Origin: Roseibium litorale | GTDB lineage: Bacteria; Pseudomonadota; Alphaproteobacteria; Rhizobiales; Stappiaceae | Direction: 5' to 3' | Assembly: GCF_014842915.1 (NCBI RefSeq) | Contig: NZ_JACYXI010000002.1 | Coordinates: 124,001 to 188,000 of the forward strand | Length of the DNA stretch: 64,000 bases | Notes under the pieces: generated by a model | The model's input: the letters and a program-made list of their open reading frames with translations, nothing else | Databases searched by the model: none | What the model was told of the DNA's origin: nothing | Shown here: one piece after another, positions 54,200 to 61,963 of the stretch | How positions within the stretch are numbered: position 1 is the first letter of the stretch | Layout of the letters: the number at the start of each line of letters is the position of its first letter | Made by a program: the position numbers and the translations under genes

Positions 54200-55243
54200 A
54201 TGAAGACGCCCCGTGCCTTTTATCAGCCCCTCGCCATCGGCGCCCCCTCCCCGTATCGCGAGCTTCCCGTCTCGCTGGAGCGCATGATCCATTTCGTTCC
54301 CCCGCATCTGGAAAAGCTGCGCGCCAAGGTGCCGGACCTGATTTCCAGGGTTGACGTCATTCTCGGCAATCTGGAAGACGCCATTCCCGCAGATGCCAAG
54401 ATCGATGCCCGGCGGGGTTTCATCCGCATGGCGGAAGAAAACGACTTCGGCCAGACCGGGCTTTGGACACGGGTCAACTGCCTCAACAGCCCGTGGTTTC
54501 TGGACGATCTGATGGAGATTTTGCCGGCGGTTGGAAACAAGCTTGATGTCATCATGCTGCCCAAGGTGGAAGGCCCCTGGGACATCCACTACCTCGACCA
54601 GCTTCTGGCTCAGCTTGAGGCCCGCTCCGGCATCACCAAACCGATCCTGATCCACGCGATTCTGGAAACGGCTGAAGGGGTCAAGAATGTCGAGGCAATT
54701 GCCGCGGCGAGCCCGCGCATGCACGGCATGAGCCTTGGACCTGCGGACCTGGCGGCCTCCCGCGGCATGAAGACCACCCGGGTTGGCGGTGGTCATCCGG
54801 ACTATTCCGTTCTGTCCGATCCGGCGGGCGACGGCGCACCGCGGACCGCCTATCAGCAGGATCTGTGGCATTATACAGTCGCCAAGATGGTGGACGCCTG
54901 CCTGTCCTATGGCCTGAAGCCCTTTTATGGCCCGTTTGGCGATTTCTCCGACCCGGCCGCCTGCGAAAGCCAGTTCCGCAACGCCTTCCTGATGGGATGC
55001 CTGGGCGCCTGGTCCCTGCATCCGAGCCAGATTGATCTGGCAAAGAAGGTGTTCAGTCCGGAGCCTTCAGAAGTCGCCTTTGCGCTGAAAATCCTTGACG
55101 CCATGCCTGACGGAACCGGCGCGGTCATGATCGACGGCAAGATGCAGGATGACGCCACCTGGAAGCAGGCAAAGGTTATTGTCGATCTCGCCAAGCTGGT
55201 CGCCAGCAAGGATCCTGAATTGGCACAGGTTTACGGTCTTTAG
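54200..55243 (+). CDS. HpcH/HpaI-family CoA-ester lyase (malyl-CoA lyase-like)
   Basis: About 347 residues from ATG 54200, preceded by GGAAGGA. The CitE-like TIM barrel has [88 protein letters not shown] and [18 protein letters not shown], in the order of alphaproteobacterial L-malyl-CoA/beta-methylmalyl-CoA lyases. It could equally be the (3S)-malyl-CoA thioesterase paralogue. Mg and acid residues (Glu, Asp) are in place. Confidence 0.85.
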   Translation: MKTPRAFYQPLAIGAPSPYRELPVSLERMIHFVPPHLEKLRAKVPDLISRVDVILGNLEDAIPADAKIDARRGFIRMAEENDFGQTGLWTRVNCLNSPWFLDDLMEILPAVGNKLDVIMLPKVEGPWDIHYLDQLLAQLEARSGITKPILIHAILETAEGVKNVEAIAAASPRMHGMSLGPADLAASRGMKTTRVGGGHPDYSVLSDPAGDGAPRTAYQQDLWHYTVAKMVDACLSYGLKPFYGPFGDFSDPAACESQFRNAFLMGCLGAWSLHPSQIDLAKKVFSPEPSEVAFALKILDAMPDGTGAVMIDGKMQDDATWKQAKVIVDLAKLVASKDPELAQVYGL

Positions 55244-55355
55244 AGATTCGGTATAATAGTCTGGAGGAAGGAAGGAACTGCCCCCTGCCCGCTTCAAGGC
55301 CATCGCCAGATCAGGTGGTGAGGCCGGAACCGGCAAGGCAGGTCAGGTAAGGAAA

Positions 55356-55679
55356 ATGCGTACGGCGAAGTTCAAAATCGGTCAGGTCGTGCGGCACAGG
55401 GTCTACCCGTTCCGTGGTGTCATCTTCGATGTCGACCCGACCTTCAGCAACACCGAAGAATGGTGGGACGCCATTCCGGAAGAAGTCCGGCCCGTACGTG
55501 ATCAACCCTTCTATCATTTGCTCGCCGAAAACGAGGAGACGGAATATGTCGCGTATGTCAGCGAGCAGAACCTCGTTCCCGACCTGACCGGCGAGCCGAT
55601 CCGCCATCCCCAGTTGCTGGAGATCTTCGAGGAAGGCTCCGACGGCACCTACACGCCCCGGTCGGTCGAGATCCACTAG
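55356..55679 (+). CDS. hspQ: HspQ heat-shock protein / hemimethylated DNA-binding YccV-like
   Basis: 107 residues. The domain AKFKIGQVVRHRVYPFRGVIFDVDP...WDAIPEEVRPVRDQPFYHLLAENE...YVAYVSEQNLV is diagnostic. In enterobacteria HspQ activates and is a substrate of Lon protease. The stop codon (55677-55679) is TAG because an IS630 element starts within it; without the insertion it would read TAA, so the protein is unchanged. Confidence 0.93.
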   Translation: MRTAKFKIGQVVRHRVYPFRGVIFDVDPTFSNTEEWWDAIPEEVRPVRDQPFYHLLAENEETEYVAYVSEQNLVPDLTGEPIRHPQLLEIFEEGSDGTYTPRSVEIH

Positions 55680-55691
55680 AGCGTGTCGCGT

Positions 55692-56306
55692 TTAATCGCT
55701 TTCATATCCGGCCGCTTTGAAGAAGTTGTAGCACTCCTCCTCGGGGAAGAGATTGCAGACGTGCCCGACGGCGTTCCACAGGTCTTCATAGGTTCTGGCG
55801 GCAGCTTTCCTGATCAGGGCTTTGAGTTTCGAGAAGGCCAATTCGATGGGGTTCAGGTCTGGTGAGTATGGCGGCAGGAACAGGAACCATGCGCCGCGCT
55901 CGCGCAGGATCATTTCTGCGCGGGGGCTTTTGTGGCTGGACAGGTTGTCGAGGATGACGACGTCGCCTTTCCTGAGCACCGGGGCGAGCTGCGTTTCAAC
56001 ATAGACGTTGAATGTGGCGCGGTTCATCGCGCCGTCGATGACCCAGGGTGCGGCCAGCCTGTCATGGCGCAGGGCCGCGACAAAGGTCTGCGTGCGCCAG
56101 TGGCCGAAGGGCGCATGATCGACAAGCCTTTGGCCGCGTGGGGCCCAGCCGGTGCGCTTGGCCATGTTGGTTTTCAGCCAGGTTTCGTCCAGGAAGGCAA
56201 GGCGCTCCAGCATATGGGCCATGAAGGGCTGGCGATGGACGATCCAGCAATGCCTTTGGCGCGCCACATCGGCCCGCTTCTGCTCAAGCGCTTGCAGGTC
56301 TTTTTT
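55692..56306 (-). CDS. IS630 transposase, catalytic frame (orfB), copy 2
   Basis: About 204 residues of the DDE domain (FLDETWLKTNMAKRTGW, GDVVILDNLSSHKSPRA, PPYSPDLNPIELAFSKLK). As in copy 1 it is +1 to orfA and meets it at an A7 tract (56301-56307). The first ATG would be 56267. No inactivating stop is seen. Confidence 0.83.
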   Translation of the reverse strand, partial: KKDLQALEQKRADVARQRHCWIVHRQPFMAHMLERLAFLDETWLKTNMAKRTGWAPRGQRLVDHAPFGHWRTQTFVAALRHDRLAAPWVIDGAMNRATFNVYVETQLAPVLRKGDVVILDNLSSHKSPRAEMILRERGAWFLFLPPYSPDLNPIELAFSKLKALIRKAAARTYEDLWNAVGHVCNLFPEEECYNFFKAAGYESD

Positions 56307-56646
56307 TGTGTGTCAGCCCAAGCCTTTGCAGCAAGCGCCCAACCGAAGAACGGTGGACGGTAATCTGCTTCTCGCGCGCCAGCAGAACCACCAGCTCATC
56401 CAATGTGATGTCGCTCTTCGCTTCGGCCTGGGAGCGGATCCAGTCCGCATGGGGTGTCAGCTTGCCAATGCCCGGATTGCCCTGCCGCTTGGCAGACAGC
56501 GCCCCGGTCTCACGCTTCAGCTTGACCATGTCATTGACAAACTTGACCGAAACGGCAAACCGAGCAGCTGCCGACCTGTGCGTATGACCCGCATCGACAT
56601 GCGCGACAACGCGCTGCCGAAGTTCAAAAGGATGTGGTTTGCCCAT
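56284..56646 (-). CDS. IS630 transposase, N-terminal frame (orfA), copy 2
   Basis: About 120 residues from ATG 56646 (MGKPHPFELRQRVVAHVDAG). Same HTH region as copy 1 with a few substitutions (QVAAKSD to QAEAKSD; RLFQRLG to RLLQRLG). It ends after the A7 tract at the same codon. An upstream in-frame ATG at 56670 is less likely. Confidence 0.83.
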   Translation of the reverse strand: MGKPHPFELRQRVVAHVDAGHTHRSAAARFAVSVKFVNDMVKLKRETGALSAKRQGNPGIGKLTPHADWIRSQAEAKSDITLDELVVLLAREKQITVHRSSVGRLLQRLGLTHKKRPASA

Positions 56647-56849
56647 AACGTTCCCCTTGTTCCGGTTCAAAACAAGGAATCACGGATCAATACCAATGGG
56701 AATCCTGAATCTGGTCTGAAACGACACGCTCTAAAAGTCCAAGGCTGAATTTGGACAGATGCCGGACCTAACCGGCCTCGCGCTACTTGCTGGCCCGCCG
56801 TTTCTGCCGCCGCTACCTTCTCATTTGCGCAAAAGTTTAGGGAACTCAC

Positions 56850-56961
56850 GTCATCCCAGCGCAGGCTGGGATCCAGTAACCTTCGGATTTTTTTATTTCA
56901 ATAAGGCTCGCACGGAGTACTGGATCCCGGTCTTGGTGCAGAGGCACCAAACCGGGATGAC
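56850..56961. repeat. Palindromic repeat element with GTCATCCC termini
   Basis: Outer arms GTCATCCC (56850-56857) and GGGATGAC (56954-56961); inner arms GGATCCAGTA (56869-56878) and TACTGGATCC (56918-56927), plus hairpins CCCAGC/GCTGGG on the left and TTGGTGC/GCACCAA on the right. This 112-bp structure resembles small non-autonomous palindromic elements. It lies in the 56734-57167 gap, which otherwise shows no gene. Confidence 0.75.
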
Positions 56962-57167
56962 ATGCCGGTAGGTCTTTTGGGGCGGACTGCCCGCGCCTTG
57001 GGGTATTTCGGAGAACGCATGGACTCTACTTGCGGGTCACTCCGCGCTCGATTCGCACGTTGTGTTATCGAAATCTTGAAAAATCAATGCATTGAGCCTG
57101 ATTTGCGGCCACTCAACGAGTGAGCTATACTTGAAAACTTATTTTTTATGAAAAACAGGTTAAGAAT

Positions 57168-57365
57168 TTGAACCTTGTCATTAACGTAGATCATGTCGAA
57201 GAGGAGTGCAACATTAAAATTGGATTTTTCCCACACGATGAGGAGGTAGACCCTGAGGACGACTGGCACTGGAACAAAAGGGAAGAGTTTTTAGACTATT
57301 TTGGCTATGATCCATCGGAACAGCTGGAAGTGTTCGAAGACTACTTAAATTTAGGCGTGAATTAA
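57168..57365 (+). CDS. Small acidic hypothetical protein
   Basis: 65 codons from a TTG at 57168; no ATG or GTG is available upstream before an in-frame stop. The product is very acidic and aromatic (EEVDPEDDWHWNKREEFLDY, FGYDPSEQLEVFEDYLN), with low GC compared with its surroundings. I recognise no family. It could be a recently acquired small gene, perhaps an inhibitor or immunity-type protein, or the 3' part of a larger one. The lack of a good start lowers confidence. Confidence 0.4.
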   Translation: MNLVINVDHVEEECNIKIGFFPHDEEVDPEDDWHWNKREEFLDYFGYDPSEQLEVFEDYLNLGVN

Positions 57366-57390
57366 AAACGCCGCCCCTGGGGGACGGCGT
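57364..57390 (-). terminator. Terminator of the IalB gene
   Basis: On the minus strand a GC-rich stem (CGCCGTCCCC against GGGGCGGCG, with one bulged base) is followed by TTTTTAAT. It overlaps the end of the small acidic ORF on the plus strand. Confidence 0.75.
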
Positions 57391-57422
57391 CTTCAGATCT
57401 TCAAGCTTGCCGGCTGCGCAGA

Positions 57423-58046
57423 TTACTGCGGCTTGCCGTCCGCATTCTTCTGAGCGTCGATCAGCTTCTGGCGGGCTTCGTCGGCGCGGCGCTGCAATTC
57501 GTTCTGCAACTCTTCCTGCTTGCGCTGCAGTTCGGCAACGTCGGTCGGTGCGCCGGTGTAGACCTTGGTGAAGCCTGCAAGGGTCAATTCCATCGGAATC
57601 GGCTTTGCCTGCTGGTTCAGCGTGGTCAGGATCAGTTTGCCGCCAGCTTTCAGCGTGCCAATGAAGGCATCGTCGACAACCAGCTCGGAATAGCAGGCGT
57701 TCGGGAAACAAATCCCGTACTTGCCTTCGGACTGCTTACCTGCATCGACCTGAACGCGCAGGCCCGGCTGAATCAGCATTCCCGGCGGGACGGCGATCAG
57801 AAGGGTCTTGCGGGCTTCGCCTTCGATTTCACGCAGCGCAACAGACGCCAGGAACTGGCCGGTGTTGGTGCGCAATTCCTGAGTGATGAGGCAGATCTGC
57901 TTGTTGACCTTGGGGTCCTTGTTACAGACCTTGATCCAGGGGGATTCATCCCCTTCGCTCTGCGCAGCAGCGCCTGTCACCGAAGAGGAGATTGCCAGTG
58001 CAGCAAACGCACAGCCGATCAATCCTCTTTTGAAAAAACTCGTCAT
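57423..58046 (-). CDS. IalB (invasion-associated locus B) family periplasmic protein
   Basis: About 207 residues from ATG 58046 (GAGGAAGG upstream). A signal peptide (MTSFFKRGLIGCAFAALAISSSVTGAAA) precedes the IalB domain: WIKVCNKDPKVNKQICLITQELR, TLLIAVPPGMLIQPGLRVQVDAGK, YGICFPNACYSELVVDD. A C-terminal charged coiled coil (AELQRKQEELQNELQRRADEARQKL) is an extension. First described in Bartonella, the family is widespread in Hyphomicrobiales and its function in free-living species is unknown. Confidence 0.9.
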   Translation of the reverse strand: MTSFFKRGLIGCAFAALAISSSVTGAAAQSEGDESPWIKVCNKDPKVNKQICLITQELRTNTGQFLASVALREIEGEARKTLLIAVPPGMLIQPGLRVQVDAGKQSEGKYGICFPNACYSELVVDDAFIGTLKAGGKLILTTLNQQAKPIPMELTLAGFTKVYTGAPTDVAELQRKQEELQNELQRRADEARQKLIDAQKNADGKPQ

Positions 58047-58382
58047 TCGAACCTTCCTCAAACGTTCGTCCGCGAACCTACCGCCGTTCTGCTGCATTCA
58101 CGCGCCAACTTCAAGTGCTGCGGCCAGCGGTTTATCGCCCGGCGCACCGTTGACCGATGAATAGGGCAAGAGGGTGGCGGAATTGCAACGCTAACGCTTT
58201 CAACGTGTGTGTTTTCAAATCACCTTTACAAAGCAGCTCCACCTGCACTGCTTGCCCTCGCGAAGTCAATATCTTCTCTTGAATGTTGCATAAATGGAGT
58301 TTGTTTTGAAGCGATTGGGGCACCAGAATGGGCCTTGTGTTAACATCACCCAAGAATCAAAGCCGGACTTGAGCCCTTGAAT

Positions 58383-60275
58383 ATGATGCAATCCGCTTTT
58401 TGCCGTTTCCTGTCCCGGATCGGCCTGCCGGTCCAAGCGGCCTGCGCGCTGGTGTTTGTGGTCTCGGCCCTCGCCCCGCTCTCTGTAGAGACCGCTCTTG
58501 CGGAAGAGGCAGCGGTGCCCTCCGTCAGCGCCATTGCCATGCATGGCGAACCGGCTCTGCCGCCGGATTTCAAGTCCCTGCCCTTTGCAAACCCGGATGC
58601 GCCCAAGGGGGGCGTGCTGACGCTTGGGGTTCAGGGCACGTTCGACAGCATGAACTCCTTCATCATCCAGGGCGGCTGGACCAGTGCCCGCGGCATGCGC
58701 GAGCGGGAGTTCGGCAACAACGTGCTGGAAAGCCTGATGATGCGCTCCTATGGTGAGCCCTTCACGCTCTACGGGCTTCTGGCTGAAAGCGTGCGCATGC
58801 CCAACAGCCGGGAATGGATCGAATTCACGCTCAATCCCGATGCGAAGTTTTCCGACGGCACGCCGGTCACTGTCGAGGACGTGGCTTTCTCTCTCGATAT
58901 CATCCGGGACAAGGGGCGACCGCCGTTCCGCAACTGGTACAAGCAGATCGTCCGCAAGGAGTTTCCGGCGGAGCGGACCATCCGTCTCGTGTTCGAAAAT
59001 GGCGATAACCGCGAGCTGCCTTTGCTGATCGCTTTGGCGCCGGTCTTCTCGAAAACTTCAACGGATGCGGAGAGTTTCGACAAGTCCTCTCTCAAACCGC
59101 TCGTCGGCTCGGGTCCTTACGTCTTTTCCGAGATTGATCCGGGCAAGCGCACGGTTTTGAAGAAGAACCCGGATTATTGGGCAAAGGATCTGCCGGTCAA
59201 AGCCGGGTTCGACAATTTCGACGAGATCCGGGTGGAGTATTTCCGCGACGAGACAACGCTTCAGGAAGCCTTCAAGAAGGGGCTGATCGATGCGTTGAAA
59301 TTCGGTGACCCCACCCGCTGGGCCACCGGCTTTGACTTTCCCGCTGCCAAGGACGGACGGGTCAAGCAGCTTTCTGTGGAGCTGGGCATTCCTGCCAATA
59401 CGCAGGGAATCGCTTTCAACACCCGCCGGGAGGTCTTTCAGGATGTGCGGCTGCGCCGGGCCCTGTCCATGCTCTATGACTTCGAGTGGGTGAACCGGAA
59501 CATGTATCATGGCCTCTACAGGAGGACCGCCGGATACTGGGACAACTCCATTCTGTCCTCCGTCGGGCGTCCGGCGGATGAGCGCGAAAAGGCCCTGCTT
59601 GCCCCCTTCCCGGATGCTGTTACGCCGGATGTGATGGATGGAACATGGCAGCCGGTACAGGCCGATGGCTCGGGGCGCGACCGTAAGGTGATGCGGCAGG
59701 CGCTCGAAGCCTTCAAATCCGCTGGCTATGACATTAAGGATGGGAAAATGGTCAATCTGGCCAGCGGCAAGCCGCTGACCTTCGAGATCATGACCAAGAA
59801 CGAGGATGAGGAGAAGCTGGCGCTGGTCTATGCCCGCACGCTGAAGGCGCTCGGCATCGAAATTTCCGTCCGGGCTGTCGACCCTTCCCAGTTCGAAGAC
59901 CGCCGCACCAAACGCCAGTTCGACATGGTTTTCAACACCTGGATCTCGTCCCTGTCGCCGGGTAGCGAGCAATATGGCCGTTGGTCCAGCGCATCGGCGG
60001 ATGCGGAGGGCTCGTTCAATTTCGTTGGCGCGCATAGTCCGGCGATCGACGCGCTGATTGATGCTATAGTTGCCGCGCGGACCAAGGAGGATTTCGTCTC
60101 TGCGGTGCGCGCGCTCGACCGGGTTCTGATTTCGGGAGCCTATGCGGTTCCGCTGCACCATGTGCCGGATGAATGGATCGGCTACTGGGCCAGCAAGGTT
60201 CAGCCGCCGGAGACCTTCTCGCTCTATGGCAATTCCTTCGATACCTGGTGGTCTGCCGAGGCAGCTGGCAAATGA
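58383..60275 (+). CDS. Family 5 extracellular solute-binding protein (YejA-like, peptide type)
   Basis: About 630 residues from ATG 58383. A signal region (ACALVFVVSALAPLSVETALA) precedes the SBP_bac_5 domain: AMHGEPALPPDFKSLPFANPDAPKGGVLTLGVQGTFDSMNSF, FTLNPDAKFSDGTPVTVEDVAFS, GSGPYVFSEIDPGKRTVLKKNPDYW. This resembles the YejA subgroup of oligopeptide transporters. No permease or ATPase gene is next to it, so the membrane components must be elsewhere. The next gene starts 21 bp downstream. Confidence 0.87.
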   Translation: MMQSAFCRFLSRIGLPVQAACALVFVVSALAPLSVETALAEEAAVPSVSAIAMHGEPALPPDFKSLPFANPDAPKGGVLTLGVQGTFDSMNSFIIQGGWTSARGMREREFGNNVLESLMMRSYGEPFTLYGLLAESVRMPNSREWIEFTLNPDAKFSDGTPVTVEDVAFSLDIIRDKGRPPFRNWYKQIVRKEFPAERTIRLVFENGDNRELPLLIALAPVFSKTSTDAESFDKSSLKPLVGSGPYVFSEIDPGKRTVLKKNPDYWAKDLPVKAGFDNFDEIRVEYFRDETTLQEAFKKGLIDALKFGDPTRWATGFDFPAAKDGRVKQLSVELGIPANTQGIAFNTRREVFQDVRLRRALSMLYDFEWVNRNMYHGLYRRTAGYWDNSILSSVGRPADEREKALLAPFPDAVTPDVMDGTWQPVQADGSGRDRKVMRQALEAFKSAGYDIKDGKMVNLASGKPLTFEIMTKNEDEEKLALVYARTLKALGIEISVRAVDPSQFEDRRTKRQFDMVFNTWISSLSPGSEQYGRWSSASADAEGSFNFVGAHSPAIDALIDAIVAARTKEDFVSAVRALDRVLISGAYAVPLHHVPDEWIGYWASKVQPPETFSLYGNSFDTWWSAEAAGK

Positions 60276-60296
60276 CCGGATACGGGATCTGACACG

Positions 60297-61925
60297 ATGA
60301 AAGTGATCACCGAAACGCAGGCGGAGACCTACCGGAAGGCCGGTATCTGGGGAGACGTTACCCTTGATGGCTTGTTTGCGGCCACCGCTGCCGCGCATCC
60401 GGACCGGATTGCCCTGGTGGATGCACCGGACCGGAGCGACTGGACCGGCGGCACCCCGCGCCAGCTGACCTACGCGGAGGCTGACCGGGAAATCGACCGG
60501 CTGGCGGCCTTTTATGGCGCGATCGGTATGCAGCCGGATTATGTGCTGGGTCTCCAGGCGCCCAATACTGTCGACGCCGTTCTGGCTTTTCTCGGGGCTT
60601 TGCGTGCCGGGCTGATCGTATCGCCGCTGCCTTTGCACTGGCGCCAGAAGAACGTGCTGAGCGCGCTCAACTCCATCGGTGCTAAGGGCTTTATCGCAGC
60701 TGACCGGGTCGAGACCCGCATGATGGCCCATGCCGCGCGGGATGTCGCCGGTGAGCTGTTCAGCTTGCGGTTCGTTTTCGGCCTCGGTCACGACCTGCCG
60801 GATGGATTGGTCGAGCTTGGCCCGATGCTCGCCGAGATGGGCAACGACCTGCCTCCTCTTCCCCAAGCCCGGGACGAGGCGTCTGACCACATCGCGACGA
60901 TTTCCTGGAGCCGGTCCTCCAAGGATACGGTGGCGGTGACACGCAGTCATAACCACTGGATGGCAGCAGCCCAGATGATCATGGGTGAAACCGGTCTGAA
61001 AGACGGCTCGGCGATCCTTGTGCCTTATGCCTTGAGCGGCCTGACCGGGCTGGGCGGCGGGGTTGCCCCCTGGCTCATGTGCGGTGGCACTTTGCATTTG
61101 CACCATCCCACGTCCCTGCCCGTCCTCGCCCGGCATGCGAACGCGGTCAAGGCAGATTACATTCTGGCGCCCGGGCCGCTGGCTCAGATTATTGACCGCG
61201 GAATCGCGTCCAAGGACGCTGCGATTGTCGCCGCATGGAACATCGCGGCCCCGCTGCCGGGCCGGTTTACGCCCCGCCATCCACTGATTGATCTGCATAT
61301 CGCTGATGAATATGCCCTGGTCGCAAAAAAGCGGACTAGCGAGGAGGTCGCGGCTGTGCCCGTGGGAAAGCCGCTGGGGCCTGAGGGCAGCCAAGCCGGT
61401 GCGGCTCTTCTGGAAATCGGTCTGAAGGACGGTATCACTGCCAATTATCCGGGAACGCTGCTGGTCAAGGGCGCTGTTGTTCCGGGGACGGACTGGCCGA
61501 CGATCCCGGACCACAAGCGGGTCAAGAAGGATGCCGAAGGCTTTCTGGAAACCGGCATTATGGTTCTGACTCATGACGGCGGTTTGCTGGGGTTCGGCAT
61601 TCCTGGGGTTTATGCCCAGGGTGTCGGTGATCTGGAGCAGGTGGACGAAGCCTATAAGGGTTTCCCTGGCTTGCGCGAAGCTGCTGCCTTTCTGGTTGAA
61701 GACGAAGTGCTCGGCAGCAGAATCTTTGCTGCTCTGGTTCCGTCCTCTGGAACGGTGCCGGATGCGCGCGCCTTCTATTCCTATCTGGACGCGCAGGGCG
61801 TTGATCTGGCAGCCATACCTCATCGCGTTCTGGTTCTGCAGAGCCTGCCCCGGCAGGAAGACGGGTCTGTGGACCGGGAACGCCTGACCTTGAGAACCCA
61901 GCGTATGTCTGCTCAGGTCGCGTGA
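60297..61925 (+). CDS. AMP-binding (adenylate-forming) enzyme homologue with eroded motifs
   Basis: 542 residues of the acyl-CoA synthetase fold: LDGLFAATAAAHPDRIALVDAPDR and YVLGLQAPNTVDAVLAFLGALRAGLIVSPLPLHWRQ are normal. The phosphate-binding loop, usually YTSGTTGxPKGV, reads ISWSRSSKDTVAVTRSHN, without the Gly and Lys pattern. The C-terminal catalytic Lys region, usually PRTxxGKxxR, reads LPRQEDGSVDRERL with Ser at the Lys position. It may be catalytically altered or dead. Lies between the solute-binding protein and the REC-like gene. Confidence 0.8.
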   Translation: MKVITETQAETYRKAGIWGDVTLDGLFAATAAAHPDRIALVDAPDRSDWTGGTPRQLTYAEADREIDRLAAFYGAIGMQPDYVLGLQAPNTVDAVLAFLGALRAGLIVSPLPLHWRQKNVLSALNSIGAKGFIAADRVETRMMAHAARDVAGELFSLRFVFGLGHDLPDGLVELGPMLAEMGNDLPPLPQARDEASDHIATISWSRSSKDTVAVTRSHNHWMAAAQMIMGETGLKDGSAILVPYALSGLTGLGGGVAPWLMCGGTLHLHHPTSLPVLARHANAVKADYILAPGPLAQIIDRGIASKDAAIVAAWNIAAPLPGRFTPRHPLIDLHIADEYALVAKKRTSEEVAAVPVGKPLGPEGSQAGAALLEIGLKDGITANYPGTLLVKGAVVPGTDWPTIPDHKRVKKDAEGFLETGIMVLTHDGGLLGFGIPGVYAQGVGDLEQVDEAYKGFPGLREAAAFLVEDEVLGSRIFAALVPSSGTVPDARAFYSYLDAQGVDLAAIPHRVLVLQSLPRQEDGSVDRERLTLRTQRMSAQVA

Positions 61926-61963
61926 CACTTTCAGTGTCTCAGCGAAACGGTTAGTGTCGGCTC

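Larger units (their letters stand above)
55679..56731 (-). mobile_element. IS630-family insertion sequence, copy 2
   Basis: 1053 bp, TA duplication at 55677-55678 and 56732-56733, ends GAGCGTGTCG (55679-55688) and CGACACGCTC (56722-56731). Transposase frames run on the minus strand. It is inverted relative to copy 1 (46126-47178), with scattered base differences, so it is an older or separately arrived copy. The two elements bracket about 8.5 kb of chromosomal genes. Confidence 0.92.

Noticed and set aside
59058-61928. 956-codon open frame on the minus strand
   Set aside because: It lies antisense to the solute-binding and AMP-binding genes, both of which show domain motifs; the antisense product has no recognisable domain and Arg/Gly/His-rich shadow composition.
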